Source: Tranquillimonas alkanivorans (GTDB lineage Bacteria > Pseudomonadota > Alphaproteobacteria > Rhodobacterales > Rhodobacteraceae). Taken from it: 64,000 nucleotides of DNA. The DNA lies in contig NZ_FOXA01000004.1 in assembly GCF_900115595.1 (NCBI RefSeq), positions 182,330 to 246,329 on the forward strand. The letters are read 5' to 3'. The notes below the pieces were generated by a model. That model was given only the letters and a program-made list of their open reading frames with translations. It made no database searches and had not been told where the DNA came from. Positions 57,240 to 64,000 of the stretch are shown in pieces (within the stretch, counting starts at the first letter, position 1; each line of letters opens with the position of its first letter). Both the position numbers and the translations under genes were made by a program.

Positions 57240-58286
57240 ATGTCCTTCGGAAAACTGTCCGCCTCGACTCTGGCGATCGCCGCCGTCTCCGCGACCGCCG
57301 CCGTCGCCCAGAGCCGCGAGAACGTCCAGATCGCCGGCTCCTCGACGGTGCTGCCTTACGCCAACATCGTGGCGGAGGCTTTCGGCGAGAACTTCGACTA
57401 TCCGACGCCGGTGGTCGAATCGGGCGGCTCCTCGGCCGGTCTGCGCCGCTTCTGCGAGGGCATCGGCGAGAACACGATCGACATCGCCAACGCCAGCCGC
57501 GCCATCCGCCCGTCCGAGCAGGAAGCCTGCGCCGAGGCCGGCGTGACCGACATCATCGAGGTCCGCATCGGCTATGACGGCATCGTGTTCGCCAGCGACA
57601 TCAACGGCCCCGACTTCGCCTTCACCCCGGCCCAGTGGTACAACGCCCTGGCCGAGCAGGTCATCCGCGACGGCGAACTGGTCGACAACCCGGTCGCCAA
57701 CTGGAGCGAGGTCGACGCTTCGCTCCCCGACCAGGAGATCCTGGCGCTGATCCCCGGCACTAACCACGGCACCCGCGAAGTGTTCGAGGAAAACGTGATC
57801 CTCGCCGGCTGCGAGGAGTCGGGCGCCTATGAGCAGCTCGTCGAGCTGAACGGCGGTGACGAGGACATGGCCGAGGCGCAGTGCATGACCGTCCGGACCG
57901 ACGAGGCCGTTGTCGAAATCCAGGGCGACTACACCGAGACGCTCAACCGCCTGCAGGCCGACCCGAATGCCATCGGCGTCTTCGGCCTGGCCTTCTACGA
58001 GCAGAACACCAACGCGCTGAAGGTCGCCACCATGTCGGGCGTGACGCCGTCGACCGAGACCATCGCCTCGGGCGAGTACCCGGTGTCGCGTCCGCTGTAC
58101 TTCTACATCAAGGGCGCGCACATCCCGGTCATCCCCGGCCTGAAGGACTTCGCCCGCTTCTTCGTGAGCGACCCGATCGCCGGCCCGAACGGTCCGCTGG
58201 CGCAGTATGGGCTCGTCTCGGACCCGGAACTGGCGCAGGTCCAGCAGACGGTCGAGAAAGAAGACTCGATGGAAATGCCCAACTGA
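57240..58286 (+). CDS. pstS: Phosphate ABC transporter binding protein
   Basis: A 348-residue periplasmic phosphate-binding protein. Signal peptide 1-23 (ending AAVAQ); QIAGSSTVLPYANIVAEAF and VESGGSSAGLRRFCEG carry the Ser/Thr phosphate contacts, and PGTNHGTREVF near 176 is the second binding segment. The PstS/SphX type has two Cys pairs (CEGIG, EACAEAG; GCEES, QCMTV) that may form disulfides. AGGAG lies before the ATG. It is preceded by Pho boxes and followed by a hairpin. Confidence 0.95.
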   Translation: MSFGKLSASTLAIAAVSATAAVAQSRENVQIAGSSTVLPYANIVAEAFGENFDYPTPVVESGGSSAGLRRFCEGIGENTIDIANASRAIRPSEQEACAEAGVTDIIEVRIGYDGIVFASDINGPDFAFTPAQWYNALAEQVIRDGELVDNPVANWSEVDASLPDQEILALIPGTNHGTREVFEENVILAGCEESGAYEQLVELNGGDEDMAEAQCMTVRTDEAVVEIQGDYTETLNRLQADPNAIGVFGLAFYEQNTNALKVATMSGVTPSTETIASGEYPVSRPLYFYIKGAHIPVIPGLKDFARFFVSDPIAGPNGPLAQYGLVSDPELAQVQQTVEKEDSMEMPN

Positions 58287-58308
58287 TCGACCCTCGAGGC
58301 TCGACACT

Positions 58309-58337
58309 TCGGGGGCGGCGTGAGACGTCGCCCCCGA
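58309..58337 (+). repeat. Hairpin between pstS and pstC
   Basis: TCGGGGGCG (58309-58317) pairs with CGCCCCCGA (58329-58337), extending inward to 12 bp with one G-U pair and a five-base loop. No T-run follows. It probably blocks 3' exonucleases or partly terminates, raising PstS over PstCAB. Confidence 0.75.
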
Positions 58338-58363
58338 TCTGCATCTGACGGGAGCGTCATCCC

Positions 58364-59824
58364 ATGCCACTCCTCTGGCTCGTTCTCACGGTCCTCGCCC
58401 TTGCGGCGGCGGGCTTCTTCGTCGCCCGGCAGCGGGCGCTGGCCTCGGCGGGCGGCGAGGCGCGCAAGCTGCACTCGCTGCCGTCGTACTACGGCTTCAA
58501 TGCGGTCATCCTGACGATCGCGCCCGCGATGGCGCTGATCGCCATTTGGGCCATGGCCGAGCCCACGCTGATCGAATGGCGCGTCTCGGGCGCGATCCCC
58601 GAGAGCGTGGCCGCCGATCCGGGCGCGCGGAGCCTGATCATGGCCGACGTGCGCCGCATCGCCGAAGGGCTGAATACCGCGGTGGAGCAGGGCGCGCTGA
58701 CGGCCGAACAGGCGCGCGACATCGGCGGCAACATCGCCGAGGTGCGCGCGCAGCTGGCCGAGCTGGGCATCCTCTTGGGTTCGGACGTCCAGCCCGAGGT
58801 GCTGGAGGCGGCGCAGAGCTACCGCGCACTCGGCACGACCGGAAACACCGCGCTGACGGTCCTGGCGCTTTTGCTGGCCATCGGCGGCTTCGCCATCGCC
58901 GTGATGAAAAGCGACAGCGACTTCCGCGCCCGCAACAGCGTCGAGCGAGGCGTGCTGACGATCCTCGTCGCCGCCGCGTCGATCGCGATCCTCACCACGG
59001 TCGGCATCGTCCTGTCGATGGTGTTCGAAACGTGGTCGTTCTTCGGCATGTATTCCTGGACCGAGTTCTTCTTCGGTCTGGAATGGGCGCCGCAGTTCCA
59101 CGGCGGGTCCGAGCTGGGACTGCTGCCGCTGCTTTGGGGCACGCTTTATATCTCGTTCATCGCGCTGCTCTTCTCGGTGCCGGTGGGGCTTTTCGCGGCC
59201 ATCTACCTGGCCGAATACGCCGGCCGGAAGACCCGCGCCATCGCCAAGCCGATGATCGAGATCCTCGCCGGCATCCCGACCATCGTCTACGGCCTGTTCG
59301 CGCTGATCACCGTGGGCCCGCTTCTGCGCGATTACTTCGCCGAGCCGCTGGGCTTCGGCACCTCGGCATCCTCGGTCATGACCGCTGGCCTCGTGATGGG
59401 GATCATGCTGATCCCATTCGTGTCGTCGCTGAGCGACGACATCATCGGCGCAGTGCCGCAATCGCTGCGTGACGGCTCGCTCGGCGTGGGGGCCACGAAG
59501 TCCGAGACCATCAAGAAGGTCGTGCTGCCCGCCGCGCTGCCGGGCATCGTGGGCGCCGTGCTGCTGGCGGCGAGCCGCGCCATCGGCGAGACGATGATCG
59601 TGGTGCTCGGGGCAGGGGCCTCGGCCCAGCTCGACCTCAACCCGTTCGAGGCGATGACCACCGTGACCGTCAAGATCGTGGGCCAGCTGACCGGCGACAC
59701 CGACTTCTCGAGCGCCGAGACGCTGGTCGCCTTCGCCCTGGGCTTCACGCTCTTCGTCATCACGCTTGGGCTCAACGTCCTCGCGCTCTACATCGTTCGC
59801 CGCTATCGGGAGCAGTACGAATGA
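58364..59824 (+). CDS. pstC: Phosphate ABC permease PstC
   Basis: A 486-residue inner-membrane permease, much longer than E. coli PstC (319). The extra N-terminal 190 residues contain two or three hydrophobic helices and a periplasmic-looking helical segment (about 75-155). The core has a TM domain from about 200, the Pst signature GIPTIVYGLFALITVG near 305, and the EAA-type loop GSLGVGATKSETIKKVVLP at about 373-391 for PstB contact. It overlaps pstA by 4 bp. Confidence 0.94.
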   Translation: MPLLWLVLTVLALAAAGFFVARQRALASAGGEARKLHSLPSYYGFNAVILTIAPAMALIAIWAMAEPTLIEWRVSGAIPESVAADPGARSLIMADVRRIAEGLNTAVEQGALTAEQARDIGGNIAEVRAQLAELGILLGSDVQPEVLEAAQSYRALGTTGNTALTVLALLLAIGGFAIAVMKSDSDFRARNSVERGVLTILVAAASIAILTTVGIVLSMVFETWSFFGMYSWTEFFFGLEWAPQFHGGSELGLLPLLWGTLYISFIALLFSVPVGLFAAIYLAEYAGRKTRAIAKPMIEILAGIPTIVYGLFALITVGPLLRDYFAEPLGFGTSASSVMTAGLVMGIMLIPFVSSLSDDIIGAVPQSLRDGSLGVGATKSETIKKVVLPAALPGIVGAVLLAASRAIGETMIVVLGAGASAQLDLNPFEAMTTVTVKIVGQLTGDTDFSSAETLVAFALGFTLFVITLGLNVLALYIVRRYREQYE

Positions 59825-61173
59825 CCGATGCACAGGCCGACGGCCGTCCCGAGGGGCGTCCCGCCAATTCGATCCTGACGCCCACGCGCCGCATGAAGCG
59901 GCGCAAGGCGGCCGAGAAGCGCTTCAAGCTCTACGGCATGATCGCCGTGACCGTGGGCATCCTGGCGCTGGTTTTCCTTCTGACCTCGATCCTCGGGCGT
60001 GGTCTGTCGGCGTTCGAGCAGACGATGGTGGAGATACCCGTCGAGCTGCCGGCCGAGACGCTGGATCCGGAGGGCAACCGCGACCCGGCCGAGATGCAGC
60101 GCGTGACGACCTTCAGCTACGCGCCGTTGGTCGCCGACGCGCTGGCCGACGTGATCGCCGCCGAGGCAATCGAGATCGAGGGGCTGGAGCCTTCCGACCT
60201 CGGCGGATTCATCTCGCAGGAGGCGGCGGCGCAACTGAGGAACTTCGTGCTTGCCAACCCCGAGGCCGTGGGCACCACGCTCGAGGCCGAGCTGCTCGCC
60301 GGCGGACGGATCGACGGCTACATGAAGGGCCGCGTGACGATGGAGACGGCGGCGCTCGATTCCAACGTCTCGGTCGAGCAACTCAGGCTCGCCGATGCGC
60401 TGGAAGAGGCCGGCTATCTTAAGACGAGCTTCAACTGGGACTTCATCACTGCACCCGACGCCTCGGACCAGCGGCCCGAGGCCGCGGGGCTGGGCGTGGC
60501 TATCTTGGGCTCGTTCTACATGATGATCGTGGTGCTCGTGCTGGCGCTGCCCATCGGCGTGGCGGCCTCGATCTATCTCGAGGAATTTGCGCCGAAAAAC
60601 CGGCTGACCGACATCATCGAGGTCAACATCTCGAACCTCGCGGCGGTGCCGTCGATCGTGTTCGGCATCCTGGGCCTCGCCATCTTCATCAACTTCATGG
60701 GACTGCCGCAATCGGCACCCATCGTGGGCGGGCTGGTACTGACGCTGATGACTCTGCCGACCATCATCATCGCGACCCGCGCCGCACTGAAAGCCGTGCC
60801 GCCGTCGATCCGCGACGCGGCACTCGGCGTGGGGGCGTCGAAGATGCAGTCGGTGTTTCACCACGTCCTGCCGCTGGCGATGCCGGGAATCCTGACCGGC
60901 ACGATCATCGGCCTCGCACAGGCCCTGGGCGAAACCGCACCGCTTCTGCTGATCGGCATGGTCGCCTTCGTGCGGGAATACCCGGACGCGCCGCCCGAGG
61001 GTTTCTTCGACCCGGCCTCGGCCTTGCCGGTGCAGGTCTATAACTGGACGCAGCGCGCCGACCCGGCCTTCGTCGAGCGCGCATCGGGGGCGATCATCGT
61101 TCTCTTGGTCTTCCTCGTCCTGATGAATACCGTTGCCGTCATCCTTCGGCGGCGCCTGGAACGTCGCTGGTAG
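59821..61173 (+). CDS. pstA: Phosphate ABC permease PstA
   Basis: A 450-residue permease, again longer than the E. coli form (296). After a basic cytoplasmic N-terminus and TM1 (about 40-63) there is a 150-residue hydrophilic insert (VEIPVELPAETLDPE to FNWDFITAPD), probably periplasmic. The transport core then starts near 225. EEFAPKNRLTDIIEVNISNLAAVPSI and the coupling loop AALGVGASKMQSVFHHVLP follow. A DUF3333-type insert of this kind is known in alphaproteobacterial PstA. It overlaps pstC and lies 12 bp before pstB. Confidence 0.93.
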   Translation: MTDAQADGRPEGRPANSILTPTRRMKRRKAAEKRFKLYGMIAVTVGILALVFLLTSILGRGLSAFEQTMVEIPVELPAETLDPEGNRDPAEMQRVTTFSYAPLVADALADVIAAEAIEIEGLEPSDLGGFISQEAAAQLRNFVLANPEAVGTTLEAELLAGGRIDGYMKGRVTMETAALDSNVSVEQLRLADALEEAGYLKTSFNWDFITAPDASDQRPEAAGLGVAILGSFYMMIVVLVLALPIGVAASIYLEEFAPKNRLTDIIEVNISNLAAVPSIVFGILGLAIFINFMGLPQSAPIVGGLVLTLMTLPTIIIATRAALKAVPPSIRDAALGVGASKMQSVFHHVLPLAMPGILTGTIIGLAQALGETAPLLLIGMVAFVREYPDAPPEGFFDPASALPVQVYNWTQRADPAFVERASGAIIVLLVFLVLMNTVAVILRRRLERRW

Positions 61174-61185
61174 GAGGACGTGGCC

Positions 61186-61983
61186 ATGAAAGACGAGCGC
61201 CTGACAGAAAGAAGCGTGGACATGAAAGACATCAAGATCGCGGCCCGCGGCGTGCAGGTGTATTACGGCGATACCCACGCCATCAAGGACGTGGACGTCG
61301 AGATTCAGGACAAGACGGTGACCGCCTTCATCGGCCCGTCAGGCTGCGGCAAGTCGACCTTCCTGCGCTGCCTGAACCGGATGAACGACACCATCGACTC
61401 GGCGCGGGTCGAGGGTGACATCCGGCTCGACGGCGAAGACATCTATGACCCGCGCGTGGACCCGGTGCAGCTGCGCGCCCGCGTGGGCATGGTGTTCCAG
61501 AAGCCGAACCCGTTCCCCAAGTCGATCTATGACAACGTGGCCTACGGGCCCAAGATCCACGGCATGGCAAGGAACAAGGCGGACCTCGACGACATCGTCG
61601 AGCGGGCGCTGCGGCGCGCCGCGCTTTGGGACGAGGCGAAGGATCGCCTGCAGGCGCCGGGCACGGGGCTGTCGGGCGGACAGCAGCAGCGCCTGTGCAT
61701 CGCCCGCGCCGTGGCCACCGAACCCGAGGTTCTGCTGATGGACGAGCCGTGCTCGGCGCTCGACCCGATCGCCACGGACCAGGTCGAGAACCTGATCCAC
61801 GAGCTGCGGCAGAACTATTCGGTCGTGATCGTCACGCACTCGATGCAGCAGGCGGCGCGGGTCAGCCAGAAGACGGCGTTCTTCCACCTGGGCCACCTGG
61901 TCGAGTACGGCGAGACCGGCCAGATCTTCACCAATCCCCGGGACACCCGGACGGAAAGCTATATCACGGGGCGGATCGGATGA
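61186..61983 (+). CDS. pstB: Phosphate ABC ATPase PstB
   Basis: A 265-residue ABC ATPase energising phosphate import. Walker [20 protein letters not shown] near 45, Q-loop [11 protein letters not shown], signature [14 protein letters not shown] and Walker [15 protein letters not shown] are canonical PstB. ATG at 61186 lies eight bases after AGGAGG; GTG at 61180 is too close. The stop overlaps phoU (ATGA), which couples transporter and regulator synthesis. Confidence 0.96.
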   Translation: MKDERLTERSVDMKDIKIAARGVQVYYGDTHAIKDVDVEIQDKTVTAFIGPSGCGKSTFLRCLNRMNDTIDSARVEGDIRLDGEDIYDPRVDPVQLRARVGMVFQKPNPFPKSIYDNVAYGPKIHGMARNKADLDDIVERALRRAALWDEAKDRLQAPGTGLSGGQQQRLCIARAVATEPEVLLMDEPCSALDPIATDQVENLIHELRQNYSVVIVTHSMQQAARVSQKTAFFHLGHLVEYGETGQIFTNPRDTRTESYITGRIG

Positions 61984-62702
61984 GCGAGATGCAGGACAGA
62001 CACATCACCGAGGCCTTCGACCGCGACCTCGAGGCGATTCAGGCGCTTATCATGAAGATGGGCGGGATGGTCGAGGCCGCGATCCTGGACAGCGCCAAGG
62101 CGCTGGAGGAACGGGACGAGGAGCTGGCGCGCCAGGTGCGCGAAAATGACAAGCAGATCGACCGGCTGGAAGAACAGGTGAACGAAGAATGCGCCCGCGT
62201 CATCGCGCTGCGCGGACCCGTCGCGCGCGACCTGCGCACGATCCTGACGGTCATGAAGATCAGCGCCAACCTAGAGCGCTGCGGCGACTACGCCAAGAAC
62301 CTGGCAAAGCGTACCACGGTGCTGGTGCAGATGCAGCCCGTCGACGGCTCGGCCAAATCGATCCGCCGCATGGCGCGCGAGGTCGAGCTGATGATGAAGG
62401 ACGCGCTCGACGCCTACATTCAGCGCGACGCGGAACTGGCAGAGGACGTGCGCCAGCGCGACGCCGAGGTCGACCAGATGTACAACGCGCTGTTCCGTGA
62501 GTTCCTCACGCACATGATGGAGGATCCGCGCAACATAACGTCGTGCATGCATCTGCACTTCATCGCGAAGAACATCGAACGGATGGGCGACCACGTGACC
62601 GCCATTGCCGAACAGGTGATCTACCTCGTGACCGGCGTGCTGCCTGAGGACAACCGGCCCAAGGGCGACCGCACGTCCTTTGCCGCACCCGGAGAGACCT
62701 GA
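61980..62702 (+). CDS. phoU: Phosphate signalling protein PhoU
   Basis: A 240-residue all-helical protein of two PhoU three-helix bundles. E/D-rich metal-site motifs occur as [18 protein letters not shown] near 97-114 and [19 protein letters not shown] near 196-214. PhoU links the Pst transporter to PhoR and keeps the Pho regulon off when phosphate is plentiful. The start overlaps the pstB stop; the frame upstream of that lies inside pstB and is not used. phoB starts one base after its stop codon. Confidence 0.96.
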   Translation: MSEMQDRHITEAFDRDLEAIQALIMKMGGMVEAAILDSAKALEERDEELARQVRENDKQIDRLEEQVNEECARVIALRGPVARDLRTILTVMKISANLERCGDYAKNLAKRTTVLVQMQPVDGSAKSIRRMAREVELMMKDALDAYIQRDAELAEDVRQRDAEVDQMYNALFREFLTHMMEDPRNITSCMHLHFIAKNIERMGDHVTAIAEQVIYLVTGVLPEDNRPKGDRTSFAAPGET

Positions 62703-62703
62703 C

Positions 62704-63393
62704 ATGGCCGGAGGACAGCCACGGGTTCTGGTCGTCGAGGACGAGCCGGCGCAGCGCGAGGTGCTGGCTTACAACCTCGAGGCCGAAGGCTTCAGCGTAT
62801 CCAGGGCCGAAACTGGCGACGACGCGCTGCTTCTCGTCGAAGAGGATGCGCCGGACGTCATCGTGCTGGACTGGATGCTGCCCGGAGTGTCGGGGATCGA
62901 GGTCTGCCGGCGGCTCAAGGTGCGCAGCGAAACACGCAACGTGCCGATCATCATGCTGAGCGCGCGGTCCGAGGAAGTCGACCGCGTGCGCGGGCTCGAG
63001 ACCGGCGCCGACGACTACGTGGTCAAGCCGTATTCGGTGGTCGAGCTGATGGCGCGGGTTCGCACGCAACTGCGCCGAACGCGACCTGCGACGGTCGGCG
63101 AGCAGTTGGTGTACGAGGACATCGTGCTCGACGCCGAGACGCATCGCGTGACGCGCGACGGCAAGGCCTTGAAGCTCGGACCGACAGAGTTCCGGCTGCT
63201 GACGACGTTCATGGAGAAACCGGGCCGCGTCTGGAGCCGCGAGCAGTTGCTGGACCGGGTCTGGGGCCGCGACATCTACGTAGATACGAGGACGGTGGAT
63301 GTTCACATCGGGCGGCTGCGCAAGGCACTCGGTCAACATGGTGGAAACGATCCCGTGCGAACGGTGCGCGGCGCGGGCTACGCTTTGGGATGA
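62704..63393 (+). CDS. phoB: Phosphate regulon response regulator PhoB
   Basis: A 229-residue OmpR-family regulator. The receiver domain (1-120) has phosphoacceptor Asp56 (VIVLDWMLPG), the acidic pair in VVEDEP and Lys108 in VVKPY. The winged-helix domain (130-229) includes LGPTEFRLLTTFMEKPGRVW and the recognition-helix region TRTVDVHIGRLRKAL. Phosphorylated by PhoR, it should bind the Pho boxes before pstS. ATG at 62704 has GGAGAG upstream. An insertion sequence begins just after the stop. Confidence 0.96.
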   Translation: MAGGQPRVLVVEDEPAQREVLAYNLEAEGFSVSRAETGDDALLLVEEDAPDVIVLDWMLPGVSGIEVCRRLKVRSETRNVPIIMLSARSEEVDRVRGLETGADDYVVKPYSVVELMARVRTQLRRTRPATVGEQLVYEDIVLDAETHRVTRDGKALKLGPTEFRLLTTFMEKPGRVWSREQLLDRVWGRDIYVDTRTVDVHIGRLRKALGQHGGNDPVRTVRGAGYALG

Positions 63394-63414
63394 ATCGTGT
63401 TGCAACCAAGTTGA

Positions 63415-63448
63415 AATGTCACCGCCGGTGCAAAGCAGGAATGTCACC
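63415..63448. mobile_element. Terminal repeats of an ISNCY-type insertion sequence
   Basis: AATGTCACC occurs twice in the same direction (63415-63423 and 63440-63448), about 20-55 bp after phoB and 40 bp before the transposase stop. Paired motifs of this kind are expected transposase-binding sites at an IS end. The other end lies beyond the window, so the exact boundary and target duplication cannot be seen. Confidence 0.5.
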
Positions 63449-63487
63449 TTGGGCGCGACGGCAGCGTAGCCTGGCAGGGCGGAGACC

Positions 63488-64000
63488 TCAGTTATCGCAG
63501 CCCTGGCTGGCTACGCGGGCTTCACGCTCGGCGCGTTTACGGGCGTAGTAGGCGTCGAGTTTTGACGGTCGTCCGGGGGACCGGCGCCCGGTCTTCTTAT
63601 AGCCGTTGCGGGCGCTTTCCGGCTTGACCTCGGGCGGAGCCGCCGCCTGGTCCTGCTGCTCCTTGATATGCGCCAGGACCGCGCTCAGGTGCTTGTTTTC
63701 GGTGATCGCGGCGTGGGTGACATGCTGTTGATGCGGGTCGAACATCTCGAAGGGCAGGGCGAGGCCCTTGTGGCGCACCTGGATCCGGCCATCCGCGAAT
63801 TCGTAGGTGTCGACGTATTTGCCGACCAGCTCGCGCGTCAGATCGTTCACCTCCAGCCGGATGCGCTTGTGGTCGTAGGTCAGCATCAGGTCCTTGCTGA
63901 CATAGCGCTTGTCGCGAAGGCAGAAGATCTCCTGCAACCGGTCGGGCGCGACGTTCAGGGGGCGGTGCAGGTTGTCCGGCTTGGCCGGAGGCTTGGCGAA
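63488..64000 (-). CDS. ISNCY-type transposase, 5' part beyond window edge
   Basis: The C-terminal 170 residues of a transposase; the frame is open to the window end. NLHRPLNVAPDRLQEIF, then LRDKRYVSKDLMLTYDHKRI and LVGKYVDTYEFADGRIQVRH, are the DNA-binding C-terminal part of ISNCY/IS481-like transposases. The basic tail (GRRSPGRPSK) also fits DNA binding. The DDE catalytic core lies outside the window. The reading frame is intact where visible. It sits immediately after phoB, on the opposite strand. Confidence 0.82.
   Translation of the reverse strand, partial: FAKPPAKPDNLHRPLNVAPDRLQEIFCLRDKRYVSKDLMLTYDHKRIRLEVNDLTRELVGKYVDTYEFADGRIQVRHKGLALPFEMFDPHQQHVTHAAITENKHLSAVLAHIKEQQDQAAAPPEVKPESARNGYKKTGRRSPGRPSKLDAYYARKRAEREARVASQGCDN

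Overview
This window reads as chromosomal DNA of a high-GC alphaproteobacterium of the Rhodobacteraceae/Roseobacter type. The evidence is the order trpC-moaC-moeA-lexA facing comEC and gltX-gltA, a direct-repeat alphaproteobacterial SOS box at lexA, transketolase divergent from a coiled-coil/zapA pair, a class II DAHP synthase, IalB, DUF882 and PAS_5 family proteins. Genus cannot be fixed from the window. Coding density is high. I saw no rRNA, tRNA, CRISPR array, prophage or plasmid backbone. The only mobile DNA is the end of an IS element at the right edge.

Layout. 1-5.3 kb: partial PhzF-like enzyme, a TerB-like protein in an apparent operon with an archaeal-style double-AAA Cdc48 ATPase, and a divergent PLP decarboxylase. 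5.4-15.2 kb: housekeeping block (gltA, gltX, comEC, lexA, moeA, moaC, trpC, tyrS). 15.3-20.5 kb: anmK and the coupled trehalose pair treZ-treY. 20.6-26.5 kb: envelope genes (DUF882, L,D-transpeptidase, an LpxD-like acyltransferase with its own acyl carrier protein and ketoacyl synthase, IalB). 26.5-35.8 kb: a hairpin-rich spacer, thioesterase, transketolase, zapA, an orphan P-loop protein, a FadL-type porin, an EamA transporter and guaA.

36-47.7 kb: molybdate transporter modABC, a 620-bp spacer, an RTX-repeat/Hint autoprocessing protein, a MobA-like nucleotidyltransferase translationally coupled to livM, and the rest of a branched-chain amino acid ABC transporter (livH, a small unknown gene, livF, livG, livK). 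47.9-55.9 kb: amino acid dehydrogenase, GlxA-type regulator, DAHP synthase, PAS protein, yicC-gmk-gamma carbonic anhydrase, a transsulfuration-type PLP enzyme and a conserved small unknown. 56-63.4 kb: a complete phosphate regulon, phoR-pstSCAB-phoU-phoB, with two in-register Pho boxes before pstS. 63.4-64 kb: end of an ISNCY-type insertion sequence.

The genes work mainly as short operons. The phosphate locus is a closed control circuit: soluble PhoR, transporter, PhoU and PhoB in one direction under Pho boxes. Both ABC operons carry a strong hairpin just after the binding-protein gene, which probably sets binding-protein excess over membrane parts. No obviously unprecedented large system is present. 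The most interesting unexplained items are the hairpin-dense spacer before ialB, which looks like a small RNA or leader attenuator, the structured leader before the Hint gene, the palindromes and DnaA-box-like site before modA, the cdc48-terB pair, and the LpxD/ACP/KAS module.
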